Assembly (NCBI RefSeq): GCF_036417845.1
Contig: NC_090016.1
Location: 469,758 to 533,757 of the forward strand
Reading direction: 5' to 3'
Source of the DNA: Apteryx mantelli
Lineage: Eukaryota; Chordata; Aves; Apterygiformes; Apterygidae
DNA length: 64,000 nt
Position 1 is the first letter of the stretch. Every line of letters starts with the position of its first letter. Below are positions 32,135-44,354 of this stretch, in pieces. The position numbers and the translations under genes were made by a program. The notes under the pieces are model-generated. The model did no database searches. It was not told the DNA's origin and was given only the letters and a program-made list of their open reading frames with translations.

Positions 32135-32629
32135 CGCTGGACTTGCCTCTCCTGGGGGGAGTGCCGGGTCCCATCCACGAACTGTCTTTTCCCTCCCCCC
32201 TTTTTTCCCTGTTTTTTGTTTTGTTTTGTTTCCCCCTCCCTGTTTTTCGAGGGTTTTTGTTTCTTTTTCTGGCCATTTGTACGGACCAAGGAGCTGTGAG
32301 GATGCCCAGCCCTGCCCTCCTCCCTCGCACTGAGCGAGAGAACCCCCACGGCTGCCGCCGGCCACGCGCTCCGTCCCCTCCCGCTCCTGGGAATGCCGCG
32401 GGCAGGAAGGGGCCAGGAAGGACCCTCTCTCTTTTTTTTTTTATTTTTTATTCAGCTCTGTCCCGTATTTATCTCCGTTCCTCTGCCGGTGGGAGAGGCT
32501 CTTCCGTGGGGGGAGAGGAGGGGAGCGGCGGCTCCCGTGAGGGAGGAGCGGGGCAGGCTCGCTCTCTTTTTTTTTTTTCGTAGCCAGTAGCTCTTGGTAT
32601 TTTCAAACTTTGGAAGAATCGCGACGTTA

Positions 32630-32635
32630 AATAAA
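32630..32635 (+). terminator. SUPT16H poly(A) signal AATAAA
   Basis: AATAAA in TTAAATAAAAGGGG, about 500 bp after the stop, with a T-rich element directly downstream. Confidence 0.85.
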
Positions 32636-32899
32636 AGGGGTTGTTTTTTTTTTTTTTGTAAACAGGCGTCTCTTCCGGCTCCTCGCGCGTTTCACAGAGG
32701 GCCTCTGCCGCTTCCACACTGACCCAGAGCCGCCCCATGGCTGCGCCGGGCTGCAGCCTGCCCACGGGGAGGGGAGAAAATGGGGAGGGGAAAAAAGAGT
32801 TTTGGGCTGTGGCTGTGTGCCCTGCGTGGGGCAGCGCTTGCTCACCGTCCGGGTCGCGCTCCAGTGCATCGCGGCCCCTCCGCAGGGTCTCCTGTCGGG

Positions 32900-33525
32900 C
32901 CCGGAGGATGGCATCCTCCCTCGGATGGCATCCTCCCTCGGCTCACCACCGCAGGGATGCCGGATGCTCCCTGCTGGCCTGGCCCAGGGCGTGGGGATCA
33001 CGGAGGCGGCACGAGGATCCTGGATGCCTCGTGGCAACCCCAGACGCATCACAGGGATCTCGGGCGCCTCTTGGGGATCCTGGGTGCATCATGAGGATCC
33101 TGGGTGCCTCATGGGGATCCCAGGTGTGCTATGAGGATCCCAGGTGCTTCCCAGCCATCCCAGACACATTGCAGGGATCCTGGATGCATCACAAGGATCC
33201 TGGGCACTTCCCAGCAATCCTGGACACATTGTGGGGATCCTGGGTGCCTCACAGGGATCCCAGATGGGTCACAAGGATCCTGAACACCTTGCAGGGATCA
33301 TGGGCACGTCACGAGGATCCCGGGTGCCTCGTGGGAATCCTGGGCATGCCATGAGGATCTTGGGCGCTTCTCAGTGATCCCAGGCACATCACGGGAATCC
33401 TGGGTGCTTCCTGGTGATCCCAGACACATTGCAAGGATCCTGAGTGCCTCATGGGGATCCCGGATGCTTTGCAAGGATCTTGGGCACTTCCTGGCAATCC
33501 CGGACACATCACAGGGAGCCCTGTG
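32900..33525 (+). repeat. 20-bp GGATCC satellite downstream of SUPT16H
   Basis: About 30 units with a basic 20-bp period: GGATCCTGGGTGCATCATGA and variants (TGGGCACTTCCCAGCAATCC). Most units keep GGATCC or GGATC, a BamHI-type palindrome at regular spacing. Long open frames on both strands across it are artefacts. Confidence 0.9.
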
Positions 33526-33669
33526 GTCCCTGCCGCACGCTCACCTCCTCCTCCAAGCTGCATCTGGAGGCGTTGTGGCGCTCTGGTGGTGGCTGCAGCC
33601 TCGTCCAGTGCTCCAGCACTCCATGGCACTCTCCGCTCGGACCTGCATGTGGGGAGAGGACGCTGGCGG

Positions 33670-34374
33670 TCAGGCGTTGCTCCAGCTCCAGTAATCCTCC
33701 TTCAGCAGGTCTCGCTCCTGCTCCGGCTCCCCAATCCACTCCTGCAGGGAAGGGGCCGTGCGGGGCTGACCTGCCGCGGGCTCCATGTCCCTGACCAGCA
33801 GCTCTCCAGCAGTGTCGTCCAGCAGCGGCCGTGGCATGGTCTGGCCTGCGAGTGGGGAGGCGACGGCGCAGCCAGGGGGGATTTTGCCTTCCAGTTAATC
33901 CACTGCCATCTGCCAGACGAAAAAAAGGATTTAGATGCGTAAATGCCTCAAAAATCCCCGCTGCCCTGGCCCTGCACCATGTCCTGCCTGGAGAGGAGAG
34001 AACATCCTGTGTAATCTGGCTGCCACTGGGCATTTAGGCCCCTTTCCGGCACTGCTTCCCTGTCCTGGCCCCCTGCCAAACCTCAGCATGATTTTGGGGC
34101 GCGAAACACCCCGTCGGGGCAGGAAGGCGCCTCGGTGGAAGGCTGGGCCGCCACGCGTACGTGAGCCGGCGCCAGAGGCTGTGGCGAGCGTGGTTTCGGC
34201 ACGGCAGAAGGTGCGCGAGCTGGTGGCGTTATCGAGGACAGCGGGTGCCTCACCGAGCTGGGGATCCTCCAGGCAGCTCCGGATGCCCATTAAACCCTGC
34301 CTGGAGTCCAGCTTTGGGACTGAAATGCCAGCCAGCTCTGGAGATGGAGTGTGATTTTCCAGGTGAGGCTCTCG
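33670..34374 (-). CDS. Possible small minus-strand gene, last two exons, not recognised
   Basis: Two exons fit together. Exon A is 34254-34374 (acceptor AAAGCAG before it, donor CTCG/GTGAGG). Exon B is 33670-33847 (acceptor CCCACTCGCAG), ending in TGA at 33670-33672. Exon A ends in phase 1, and exon B continues that phase into a frame with coding-like composition: LENHTPSPELAGISVPKLD, then PRPLLDDTAGELLVRDMEP, then EWIGEPEQERDLL, ending DYWSWSNA. An in-frame ATG in exon A would give a protein of about 70 aa. Upstream exons could exist; a strong donor on the minus strand near 34900 has no clear partner. I recognise no family. It lies between SUPT16H and the GPCR, opposite to both. A non-coding transcript or chance frame remains possible. 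Confidence 0.33.
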
Positions 34375-34379
34375 CTGCT

Positions 34380-35300
34380 TTAATGGCGCAGCTGCGGCGC
34401 CGCTTGGGATAAACGGTGCTGCGGTTGCCCCGTCCCGAAGTGCAGGGAATTTCTCCATCCCGAAATCAGGCAGGTTTCCCCGCTTTGTGCCCCCGTGGGG
34501 GAAAGCGGTTGGTGTGGCGGTTCACGTCTCAGAGCAGGGGCAGTTCATCCTCCCCGGCACAGCGAGGTGCAGATGGATTTGGGGACAGGCGTTAGGGGCG
34601 CGCGCTTTACTCCCACTTGCGTTTCGACCTGGGGAAGTGTGAATTGGGGAAGGAGGACCAGAACGAAAATTAGGATAAAACTACTATTTTACAGGAGTAA
34701 CTCCCGTTACGAGCACGGGCTGGTGCTGCCCTAGCAGCAGACCAAATGGCAAGCAGGAAGGGCCAGTCCTTCCCAAAAGCTCAGTATTTTTGTGGCTGAT
34801 GCTAGCAACGAAACAAGCAGCCTGCCGAGACCTCAATAATTCTCTGCCTGAATGAGTCACGGCAAACTTTGATGTGGCGCTGACAGATCGAGAGACTCAC
34901 AGCTGATGCGGCCGGGGTGAAGAACAGCTACACATTCATTTCTGTGCTGAAACACGGAGTGAAATTTGGCATTTCCCCCCCTGCCAGAGCACTCAGCTGT
35001 GCTCTGCCTTAGCTTAGTGCTCGCCCCAGCGCCATGAGGCGCCTTTCCTCTGCGGCCCGGGCTCATTTTGTCGCGTGGTGTTTCCGAGCGCTCATCTCTG
35101 TTCGAGGCCGCAAGCCACGGCAAAGCCCAGTTCCCACCAGCCCATGCAGCGAGCGGCGCTTCGTGCCGTGGGGTTTCGAGGCGTCTGCTGCGAGTGCACG
35201 TCCTGTGCAGGTCACCGCAGCTTTTCAACTGCAGCTTTGGGGACAGACGTCTCTGTCCTGAAGAGAACAGGAGCGAGCGGCCGCTCCTGGAGGGGAGCGG
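34380..35300. other. Intergenic DNA upstream of the GPCR
   Basis: Mixed-composition unique sequence. Nothing recognisable beyond possible leader sequence of the GPCR (donor-like GTAAAT at 35310) and an isolated minus-strand donor near 34900. Confidence 0.4.
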
Positions 35301-35449
35301 GGACAAAGGGTAAATTATCCGGTGCGCCGATACCGGGAATGCCGCTGGAACTGCGTTTTGTCCTCTCTTGTGCAGGAGGAGCAGGCGTAGGTTTGCCGGC
35401 GAGCCCCAGGAGTGCAGCTTCCTCCTTCGCGGCCATGCAAGGAGCTGGC

Positions 35450-36412
35450 ATGGAGAACTTCTCCCAGTGGCATGTGCCCTTTAACACCACCAAGTATTTT
35501 CTCGTCCCTGTCTACGGCCTCGCGCTGGCGGCTGGGCTGCCCCTGAATGGCCTGGCCCTCTGGGCCCTTTTGTCCCAGGCCAACGCATCGGTGCTCGTCG
35601 CCTACCTGCTGAATGTGGTGGCGGCCAACCTGCTGCAGCTCCTGACGCTGCCCTTCTGGATCCACTACAGCCGCCAGGACCACGCTTGGCCCTGGGGCAG
35701 CAGCGCCTGCAGAGTCGTGGGCCTGGCCTTTGTCACGGCCCTCTACGCCAAGAACGGCTTTCTCTGCCTCATTGCCGTGGAGCGCTACCTGGGGCTGGTC
35801 CACCCGCTGCGCTTCCGCGGGCTGCAGACGACACGCAGCGCAGCCGCGGTGAGTGTGGCCTCCTGGGCGCTGGTGGTCACCCTCTGCCTCGTGGGCGGCC
35901 TGCTCCAGCCGGAGAAGGAGCTGAGGCCTCACCTTTGCTACGAGCAGCTGTGCCCGAGCGAAAAGGGCTACGCCTCATTCAGGGTGGCCGTCGTCATCCT
36001 CACCTTCTTTCTGCCCTGCTTCTTCATGACCTTCTTCTACCTCCGCGGCCTTGGGAAGCTCAAGGAGGCGACCAGCCTGGATGGGAAAGCCAAGAGGAAG
36101 ATCGCCCGGTTCATTGCTTGCATGATCACTGCCTTCTACCTGCTCCAGGTCCCTTACCAGGCCACCTCCTACTCCAAGTTTGTGGCGCAGCTGCTGCTGG
36201 AGAACAGCTGCCCCTTTGAGGGGCGCCTCTTCCTCTACGACCGCCTGGCGCTGTGCCTCACCACCCTCAGCGACGTGGCCGACCCCCTCCTCTACATCCT
36301 GCTCCTCAAGGACGTGCGGGAGGCGCTGGCAAAGCGCCTGGTGTGCCGGGGCGGTGCGCTGGAGACAGGGGGGGCCCAGCCGGACCGCGCGACAGCATGC
36401 ACCGCGGTGTGA
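35450..36412 (+). CDS. Class A G-protein-coupled receptor, nearest proton-sensing/P2Y-like group (320 aa)
   Basis: Intact single-exon seven-helix receptor. The start at 35450 (MENFSQWHVPFNTTKYF) gives 320 aa; an in-frame ATG at 35435 would add five residues. An upstream acceptor (ends 35375) suggests a non-coding first exon. Two N-glycosylation sequons (N3, N12); TM1 GLPLNGL (N33); TM3 Cys87 pairs with Cys163 of loop 2; ERY at 111-113 followed by HPLRF; TM4 W139; TM6 LLQVPY with P235; TM7 VADPLLYIL (277-285). HPLRF, the CPFEGRLF loop and VADPxLY resemble the GPR4/GPR65/GPR68/GPR132 group, so a lipid or proton receptor is plausible but unproven. TM2 has Asn60 where most receptors have Asp, and TM7 has DPLLY instead of NPxxY. 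It sits between SUPT16H and HNRNPC, where human DNA has RPGRIP1. Confidence 0.8.
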   Translation: MENFSQWHVPFNTTKYFLVPVYGLALAAGLPLNGLALWALLSQANASVLVAYLLNVVAANLLQLLTLPFWIHYSRQDHAWPWGSSACRVVGLAFVTALYAKNGFLCLIAVERYLGLVHPLRFRGLQTTRSAAAVSVASWALVVTLCLVGGLLQPEKELRPHLCYEQLCPSEKGYASFRVAVVILTFFLPCFFMTFFYLRGLGKLKEATSLDGKAKRKIARFIACMITAFYLLQVPYQATSYSKFVAQLLLENSCPFEGRLFLYDRLALCLTTLSDVADPLLYILLLKDVREALAKRLVCRGGALETGGAQPDRATACTAV

Positions 36413-36419
36413 CAACCCC

Positions 36420-36860
36420 GCTTCTTCCCGCCGCCTCCGCCTCTGGAAGAGCATCGGGGAGGGAGAAAGCCCTGGGATCGGGGCTGGCGCCCAGGGACCA
36501 GGCCCCATGCCCCACGATGGTGGGGGGGGGGCTTCAAATGTGGCTCCTCTTTCAGGGTCCTTCCCTGCTTTGCTGTCATTAAATATTTTTTTTTTAATCA
36601 AAATCCCCCCCCCCCCCAAAAATCTGCCATTTCCGCCTCTGGAAGAGCATCCAGGAGGGAGAGAGGGGGCCCCCCCCCCCTCACCCCCTGGATGGGGGCA
36701 GGCGCTGAGGGACCAGGCCTCGTGATGGGGGGGGGGGGGCTCGAATGCATCCCATCTTTTGGGGCTGTTCCCCACTTTTCTTCGCTGTCATTAAACGATT
36801 TTTTTTTTTTAATGAAAATCTCCCCCCAAAACCTCATTGTTTCCTGCCTCTGGGGGTGCC
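36420..36860 (+). repeat. Tandem duplication of about 210 bp after the GPCR
   Basis: Two copies (about 36425-36630 and 36635-36840) share GCCTCTGGAAGAGCATC, a GGGACCAGGCC stretch, poly-G, and TGCTGTCATTAAA followed by a T run. A third partial copy begins near 36842. The ATTAAA at 36578-36583 and 36790-36795 makes each copy a potential poly(A) site for the receptor. Confidence 0.85.
36578..36583 (+). terminator. Candidate GPCR poly(A) signal ATTAAA (duplicated at 36790)
   Basis: ATTAAA 166 bp after the receptor stop, followed by a T-rich stretch; repeated in the second copy of the duplication. Confidence 0.5.
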
Positions 36861-36989
36861 CGCGGCCTCGGCCCCCCCCGCCCAGCCCTCACACCTCCAC
36901 CGCAGCCACCGCCTGTCAGGATAGCCCCGCCCCCACCCTCCCGGTAACGGTTCCCGAGCTTTCAAACCGGCCTATCAGCGTGCAGCATG

Positions 36990-37645
36990 GGGAGGGGGAG
37001 ATTGACAGGAGAATGGAATAATCCCGTGCTTTCGCCGCGGCCGCTGCAGCCAATCGCCGCCTAGGATCACGCCTAAGCTCCCGCCCCTCCCTCTCCTCGC
37101 TCTACGTCATCTTCCCCTGGCCAATAGGAAAATGCCGGCGCCGAAAGGGGGGGCGTGGGAGTACACCGCGCACGCGCAGAGCAGCTCGGTTACAGCGCTC
37201 GGGCTGTGCCCTCCCGTTTGTGGCAGCCCCGCCCAGGAGCGGGGACCGAAAGCATCGCTCCCACGCTTATAGGCGAAAAAGGGGAAAAGAACAGCAGTCT
37301 CGACCAGTCAAAACCGGGATCCGCCCCGTGTCTTGGAGTGGCACGCAGGGCAGCCCATCGCATGCGCTCTTCCCCCTCCCGCGCGGCTGAGCGTTGGTCC
37401 GCCCTCTGCTCGCTCTCACTGGTTGATCCTTGGACGGACGCCCTCTTCAGCGAATCGCGGCGCGAAAGGCCGTCTCCCCCCTCTCCCCCTCCGTCCAACG
37501 GCGGCGTGGGGGGCTGGGCTCGCTTTCGTCCGGGCCGAGCAGCGCAGAGGGCGGCGTGGGCGCCATTTTGTGAGCAGCCTCGAGCGGGGAGGCGGCAGCG
37601 GCGACAAGGGGGACAGCGCGCGGGCGAGCGACTCGGAGCCGAGCG
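36990..37645 (+). promoter_or_regulatory. HNRNPC CpG promoter and non-coding first exon
   Basis: CpG-rich, with CCAAT boxes (GCCAATCG near 37049, GGCCAATAGG near 37119). GCCATTTTGTG near 37562 is a YY1-like core close to a probable start. A purine-rich leader ends at a consensus donor GAGCG/GTGAGT at 37645/37646. The leader then joins the exon starting at 41271. The start site itself is inferred. Confidence 0.6.
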
Positions 37646-38069
37646 GTGAGTGCGCCGTTTCTCTGCTCCCGGGGCTGGGCCGCAGGAGGGGAGACGGCGG
37701 CGGCGGCTCAGTGATGGCGTCACATCGCCCCTTCTTCATCGCAGCGGGAGCTAGCCGCGTCCCCCCCCTCCCCCCCGCTTCTCCCGGGGCGGTCTGCGGC
37801 GTGTCTCTACCCCGCCGCGGCGATGCCGTGCCGAGAAGGTTAACGGCTGCCTTGGGGGGGGGCGGGGGGTGATGGCGGCGCGTCCTGCAGCGCCGTAGGG
37901 TGTGTGTGGGGGGGGAAATGGGGAGCCGTTGGCCGGGCGAGACCACGGCAGAGCCGCGGCGGGGGGACGGAGCGGCGCCTCCTTGTGGGCGATACCACTC
38001 TGCGCGGGAGCGGGGTGGGGGGGGCACTGCGCTGCGTAAACAGCCCTGGTAGGAAGAGACCAACGCCGG

Positions 38070-38400
38070 GCTGCGGGGGGCGTGGCCAGCCCGCGGAGCA
38101 GGGGCCAGCCCGGGGGCGTGGCCAGCCTGGAGGGCGTGGTCAACCCGTGGAGCAGGCACAAGTCCGGAGGGGGGAAGGGGCGTGGCCACACCGGCGAGTG
38201 GGGGCCTGGACTGGGGAGCAGGTGCCAGCCTGGGGGGCGTGGCCATCCTAGGGGCGTGGCCAGACCGGGGAGCAATGTCCCCCCAGAGGGGGGAATGGGG
38301 GCGTGGCCAGCCCAGAGGGTGTGGCCAGCCTGATGAGTGGGGCCTGGCCTGCTGGGGGGGGACACGGGAGGGCGTGGCCAGCCCCCACGTGGCGCTGGCT
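38070..38400 (+). repeat. GC-box-like repeat in the HNRNPC leader intron
   Basis: About 14 irregular units built on GGGGCGTGGCCAGCCTGG. GGGGCGTGGC matches SP/KLF-type GC/CACCC boxes, so the intron starts with a dense row of potential binding sites. Confidence 0.8.
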
Positions 38401-41270
38401 CCCTCGAAGCCGGAGGGGAAGTAACCAGGATGTGTCACTGCTCGAGCTGTTGGGTGGAAAACAGGCTGCTTTGGGGGCTGAATTATCATTCCCCCCCCCT
38501 AAACCGCCCCCACCCTCTTCTGCACTTCCTCTTGCCTTCCTGTCTCTCGAGCTGCAGCCTGAGGCAGCCACCGCCTGTCGTATCCCCTTTTCCGGGCCAG
38601 ATCATACGAGAGCAGGTGTGTGTAGCACTGTATTTCTCTTCCAGGCTAAAGGCTCCTCTCTGCCATCATCATCATCATCACGATACTCACCAGCTTTTCT
38701 GGTTCCTTCTGAGAGTGTAACTTCATCCCCCCCCCCTTCCCCCTCTCATTGTTTTGCTGGTAATAACCTGCTTCTGCAGAATCTAGCAGGGAAAAAAAAA
38801 CCCAAACAGACGATAACTCCCTTCCGGCCTCTGTCGTGACTCAGATCCCCAAGGTTGCTTGAGCTCCAGTGACCTGGCTTGTAGATCCCTCTTCGCCTCC
38901 TCTTTCAGGACCCGACCTGTCGTGTGCTCACTTGGTTCTCCCGTCTCCTCCTCGCCTCAGGGTTACGCGTGCGAGCGCGATGCATCGCCCCGTCCGAACC
39001 CGCCCTCCGCCACAAGCTCACAGGTGTCTGACACCCCAGCTGCTTCCTTGGAGATGGGAGAAGCAGAGAAGGGATTAGAGCAGAGGCGATTTTAAGCGTG
39101 TTAGCGGGAAGCCGAGACAGCTGTGAGCTTGGGGCCTTGGGGAGGCCGGCCGATCTCTCTTGGGGGGAGCGGGAGAGGCATGCAGCGTTTCTGAGGAACC
39201 CTGACTCAATCTGTCCCTTCTCCTTTCACAGGGCAGCGAGGCGAAACCCCATCCCTCCTCACTGGAGCTCAGCTTCGTATTAACCCCCCTCCCCACACAC
39301 GCACACCTCCCGATTTTATAGAGCCATTTTAACGGTGCCCCCCCGTGGCCTCTCGCTCCCTGCGCCAAACCGGAGCTGGATTTAAGATGTAATTTTGAAA
39401 GTCAACCTGTATTTTTTTTGCAGCAGCTGGGTTAGAGGAGGAGCCTTTTAGCCCCTCATGAGCTGACCTCTCTCGGGTATTTTTAGAGTGAAGTGATGGT
39501 GTGCAAAGGGCTTTGATGGTCTCCTACCGAGAGCTCTCCCCACGCGGTGCTCTGGCAACCGCGGCTGGAACAGAGCGCGAGAGAGAGGGAGAGGACAGAA
39601 ATGATCATTGCTGACTTGACCTTTCGGCACCTCCCGTTTTTCTAATCTGGGCTATTTTTATTTTTGTTTTTTTACAGCGAGATTTTTTTGATCTTCAGCT
39701 ACAGTAAGTTACTCAAAATTTTTTTCATTTTTCCTGCCTTTCCACTGATTTCCTTTTTATTGTTGTTGCTAGTTACTATTACTATTATACTACTATATTG
39801 CTGATGACTTTACTATGATGATATGTTGCTGATGGTGATGATAATGACACTGCTGATTTTTAACCGGATGAAATCGAGTTTTTCTGAGTGTTCCTGACTG
39901 AGCTGGGTTTTTACCCTTTGTGAGACACAGCGAGGTTTTTAAAATTTTTAAGTGGATTGATCGCGCTAACTCTTTTTCCCCCCCCCCCCGACTGCTGAGA
40001 GTGGGACCGGTTTCTCCTGAACTGTTTTAGAGCGTCTCTGGAAGTCTGTATTTTTTTTTATTTTTTTATTTTTTTTATTTTTTTATTTTTTTAATTTTTA
40101 ATCTTTCGTTTGTGCCATTTTTAAACTGTTGCTGCCATATGATGTCTGTGGTGCTGGTCGCCTGCGGGGGCGACGGCCCTTCCCCAAACGGCCCCCTCCT
40201 CCTCCTCCTCCTGTCCCCCCCCTTTTTCCCCTCCTCCCCTTCCCCCAAACCCCTCATCCCGCTCTCTTCCTCTACGCCGTCCCTCCCTCAAAACGACCCA
40301 CTGCCGCGCCGCGGACGCCCTGGAGCGACGGCAGCCACCCGGAGCCACCTGCAGAGCAGATAAACCCCTCCCGGGCCACGGTAAGAGGTGTGAGGGCCAG
40401 GCGGTTTCCTCGCGAGCTTCGGCAGCCAGAGCCAAAGGTCCTGGCACGGAAGAAGCGCCGCCGCGGGGACTCGCTCCGCGCCAGAGGCCTGACGCGGGTC
40501 CCGCGGGGGATCCCGGCCGTCTGCCCGCCTCTGCTCCCAAATGAGGGATCGAAAGCCCGCGGCATCGCCGGAAGAGCCACAGTTTGCCTGTGCAAAGGCA
40601 GGAAGAGGTCGCGAAAATGCCTTCCTCCGCCGGTGCGGAGCCTCGAAGGCCTCACAAACGGCCCGCGGGATGGTGCGTGCATTCTGCAGTCCCTTGGATG
40701 CCTTTCGGGATCTGCCCTGGAGCAAAGCCGCCGACAGCGCTCGGAGCGGGTTGTTCCCGGCTGGTCTTTCTTGGAAAGCGCTTGGAAAAACCTCCGCGGA
40801 AACCCGATGTGGAGAAACCCTCGGGGATGGGGCCAAACCGCCCTTGGCTTTGTCCAGCGACGTTAACGAGTGACAACTGGGCACCGTTCGGCGCCGACCG
40901 CGTCCGAAGCCGTTCCCAGCTTAAGGCGCTCGATTTACGGGCTTCACAGAAGAAATCAGTGCCCACGTGGCTGTCCGGACTGAACGCCGCCCCGCGGCCA
41001 GAGGCAGAGAGCCCGGCATCGGTCCGCGGAGGCTCGAGTTAACACTGGTGCCGTTGGGGGGGAACGGTGGCGCGTGGGAGGCCGAGACTAACCAGGAGCA
41101 GGTTGTTTCTCCTCGGCCGCATTGGAGGCAGAGCGGCGCCACATTCTGCGGCAGAGCTGGGTGCTGGAGAAAAGACCTGGCTACAGGGCTACTGCAGGCG
41201 ATTTGGGTGTTTTTTATTAATTTTGGGGTGGGGCTGCTGCTTTTCTGACTGTGTCCACCTCCCTTGGCAG
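38400..41270 (+). other. HNRNPC leader intron, remainder
   Basis: No coding gene recognised. It contains a CATCATCAT microsatellite near 38665, an A/T-rich ATGATG stretch near 39770-39860, and a T-rich tract at 40050-40110. A donor-like CACG/GTAAGA near 40380 may mark an alternative leader exon. The acceptor at 41269-41270 (CCCTTGGCAG) precedes the start exon. Confidence 0.5.
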
Positions 41271-41287
41271 GTCCTCGCCGCCCGTGA

Positions 41288-43121
<1,834 letters not shown>

Positions 43122-43320
43122 GCTCCCCCGCTGTCCCCCAGCAAAAGCACCTGTCTAAAAAAACCGAGCCGCTCCCCATCCCCTTCCCCACCTCCTCGCT
43201 GCCCGCTCCCCTGTGTTCATGGTGTCGTGTCTCCTGCTGCACCCCTGCTCTCACTGTAGTTCTGTTAAGTCCCCCTGTAATTTTTCCTCTTTTAATTTTG
43301 ATACCTCTTTATGACTTAAC

Positions 43321-43326
43321 AATAAA
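43321..43326 (+). terminator. HNRNPC poly(A) signal AATAAA
   Basis: AATAAA 200 bp after the stop, with a GT-rich element (GGTGTGTGAGG) about 25 bp downstream. Confidence 0.85.
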
Positions 43327-43534
43327 AGGACGTATGGTTTTTACTCGCTGGTGTGTGAGGCTGAATCTGTCCCTGGAAAGGCGCCCCTTTTTGGGCCCCT
43401 GGTGGGCGTGATGGCCGGGAAGGGTGCGAGGGACTTGGCCCGCGGGTTAGTGGCTGCCGGGTGCCGGGAGGAGAGTCCCTGCCTGGCTGTGGGCACTGAG
43501 ACCGTTCAAAGCCATCGCCTGCAAGAGGCTCGGC

Positions 43535-43810
43535 ATCCCACGCATGCGCACTGGGGCCGCCCCGGTGCCTGCTGCCCCCTGGCGCACGCGGCACGCTACT
43601 GCAGCGGGGCCTGGAGCGCATGCGTAGTGCAGGCGACCTGCTCGTTGCCCCCCCGACAAGCACTACACGATACCGCAGCGGGGCGCCATACGCATGCGCA
43701 GTGGCCCGGCTGTGCTCCCTGCCACTCCCGCAGGAGCACGCGGCCGCGCTGCAGCCAGGCGCGCATGCGCAGTGGAGCGCCTGCTCTTCCCCAACCCCCT
43801 GGTGGCAGGT
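43535..43810 (+). repeat. 73-bp repeat, each unit with an NRF1-like GCATGCGCA core
   Basis: Four degenerate units, with cores at 43541, 43618, 43691 and 43762 (spacing 77, 73, 71). Cores read CGCATGCGCA, GCGCATGCGT, CGCATGCGCA and GCGCATGCGC, matching the NRF1 palindrome TGCGCATGCGCA. The last unit ends in CCCCCTGGTGGCAGG (about 43795), which resembles a CTCF core. Confidence 0.8.
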
Positions 43811-44044
43811 GTTGTTTAAAACGCATTTCCGGAAGTTAATTAAAGTCAAAACGGAAGTTGGTACGTTAATTAATTAACAGTGTTTGGGGGGGAACTGGCG
43901 CCAGGGGCGGCGGGTTCGGCCCTGCCCCGGTGCCTTGTTGGGGATAGTGGGGCGCCGCGGTGCCTTCCGGGCCTCGGGGGGCGGGGAGAGGCGCCGACAC
44001 GTGATGGACGGCAACTGCACAGGGTCAAACCCTACAGTGTGCTC

Positions 44045-44250
44045 CGCCCCGAGGCATGCCGGGAGGTGTAGTCTTGCGGTACTGAGATTCTGGTCAGCCA
44101 TTTTGGTCTGTAAGGCATGCCGGGAGGTGTAGTCTTCTGGCCACTTAAAACCGGCAGTGCATGCCGGGGGTTGTAGTCTTCTGGCACAGGGCTTCCAGGC
44201 CATCGTTTTAGACCGCGGGGCATGCCGGGAGGTGTAGTCTTCCCACACTA
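44045..44250 (-). repeat. Promoter-motif satellite, first array (ZNF143/STAF-like)
   Basis: GCATGCCGGGAGGTGTAGTC recurs at 44054, 44115, 44159 and 44220 (spacing 61, 44, 61). On the minus strand it reads ACTACACCTCCCGGCATGC, fitting the ZNF143/STAF-type site ACTAYRNNNCCCR. A YY1-like GCCATTTTG lies between the first two copies. Confidence 0.85.
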
Positions 44251-44354
44251 GGCAGGAATCTCATCGGCAACAGGGGAATTTCCCTGTTTTCCCCCGGGCG
44301 GGGCAGGAAGGATTGAAGGGACGAGATGCATTGGGACCCCCCTCGATTCCCTCA

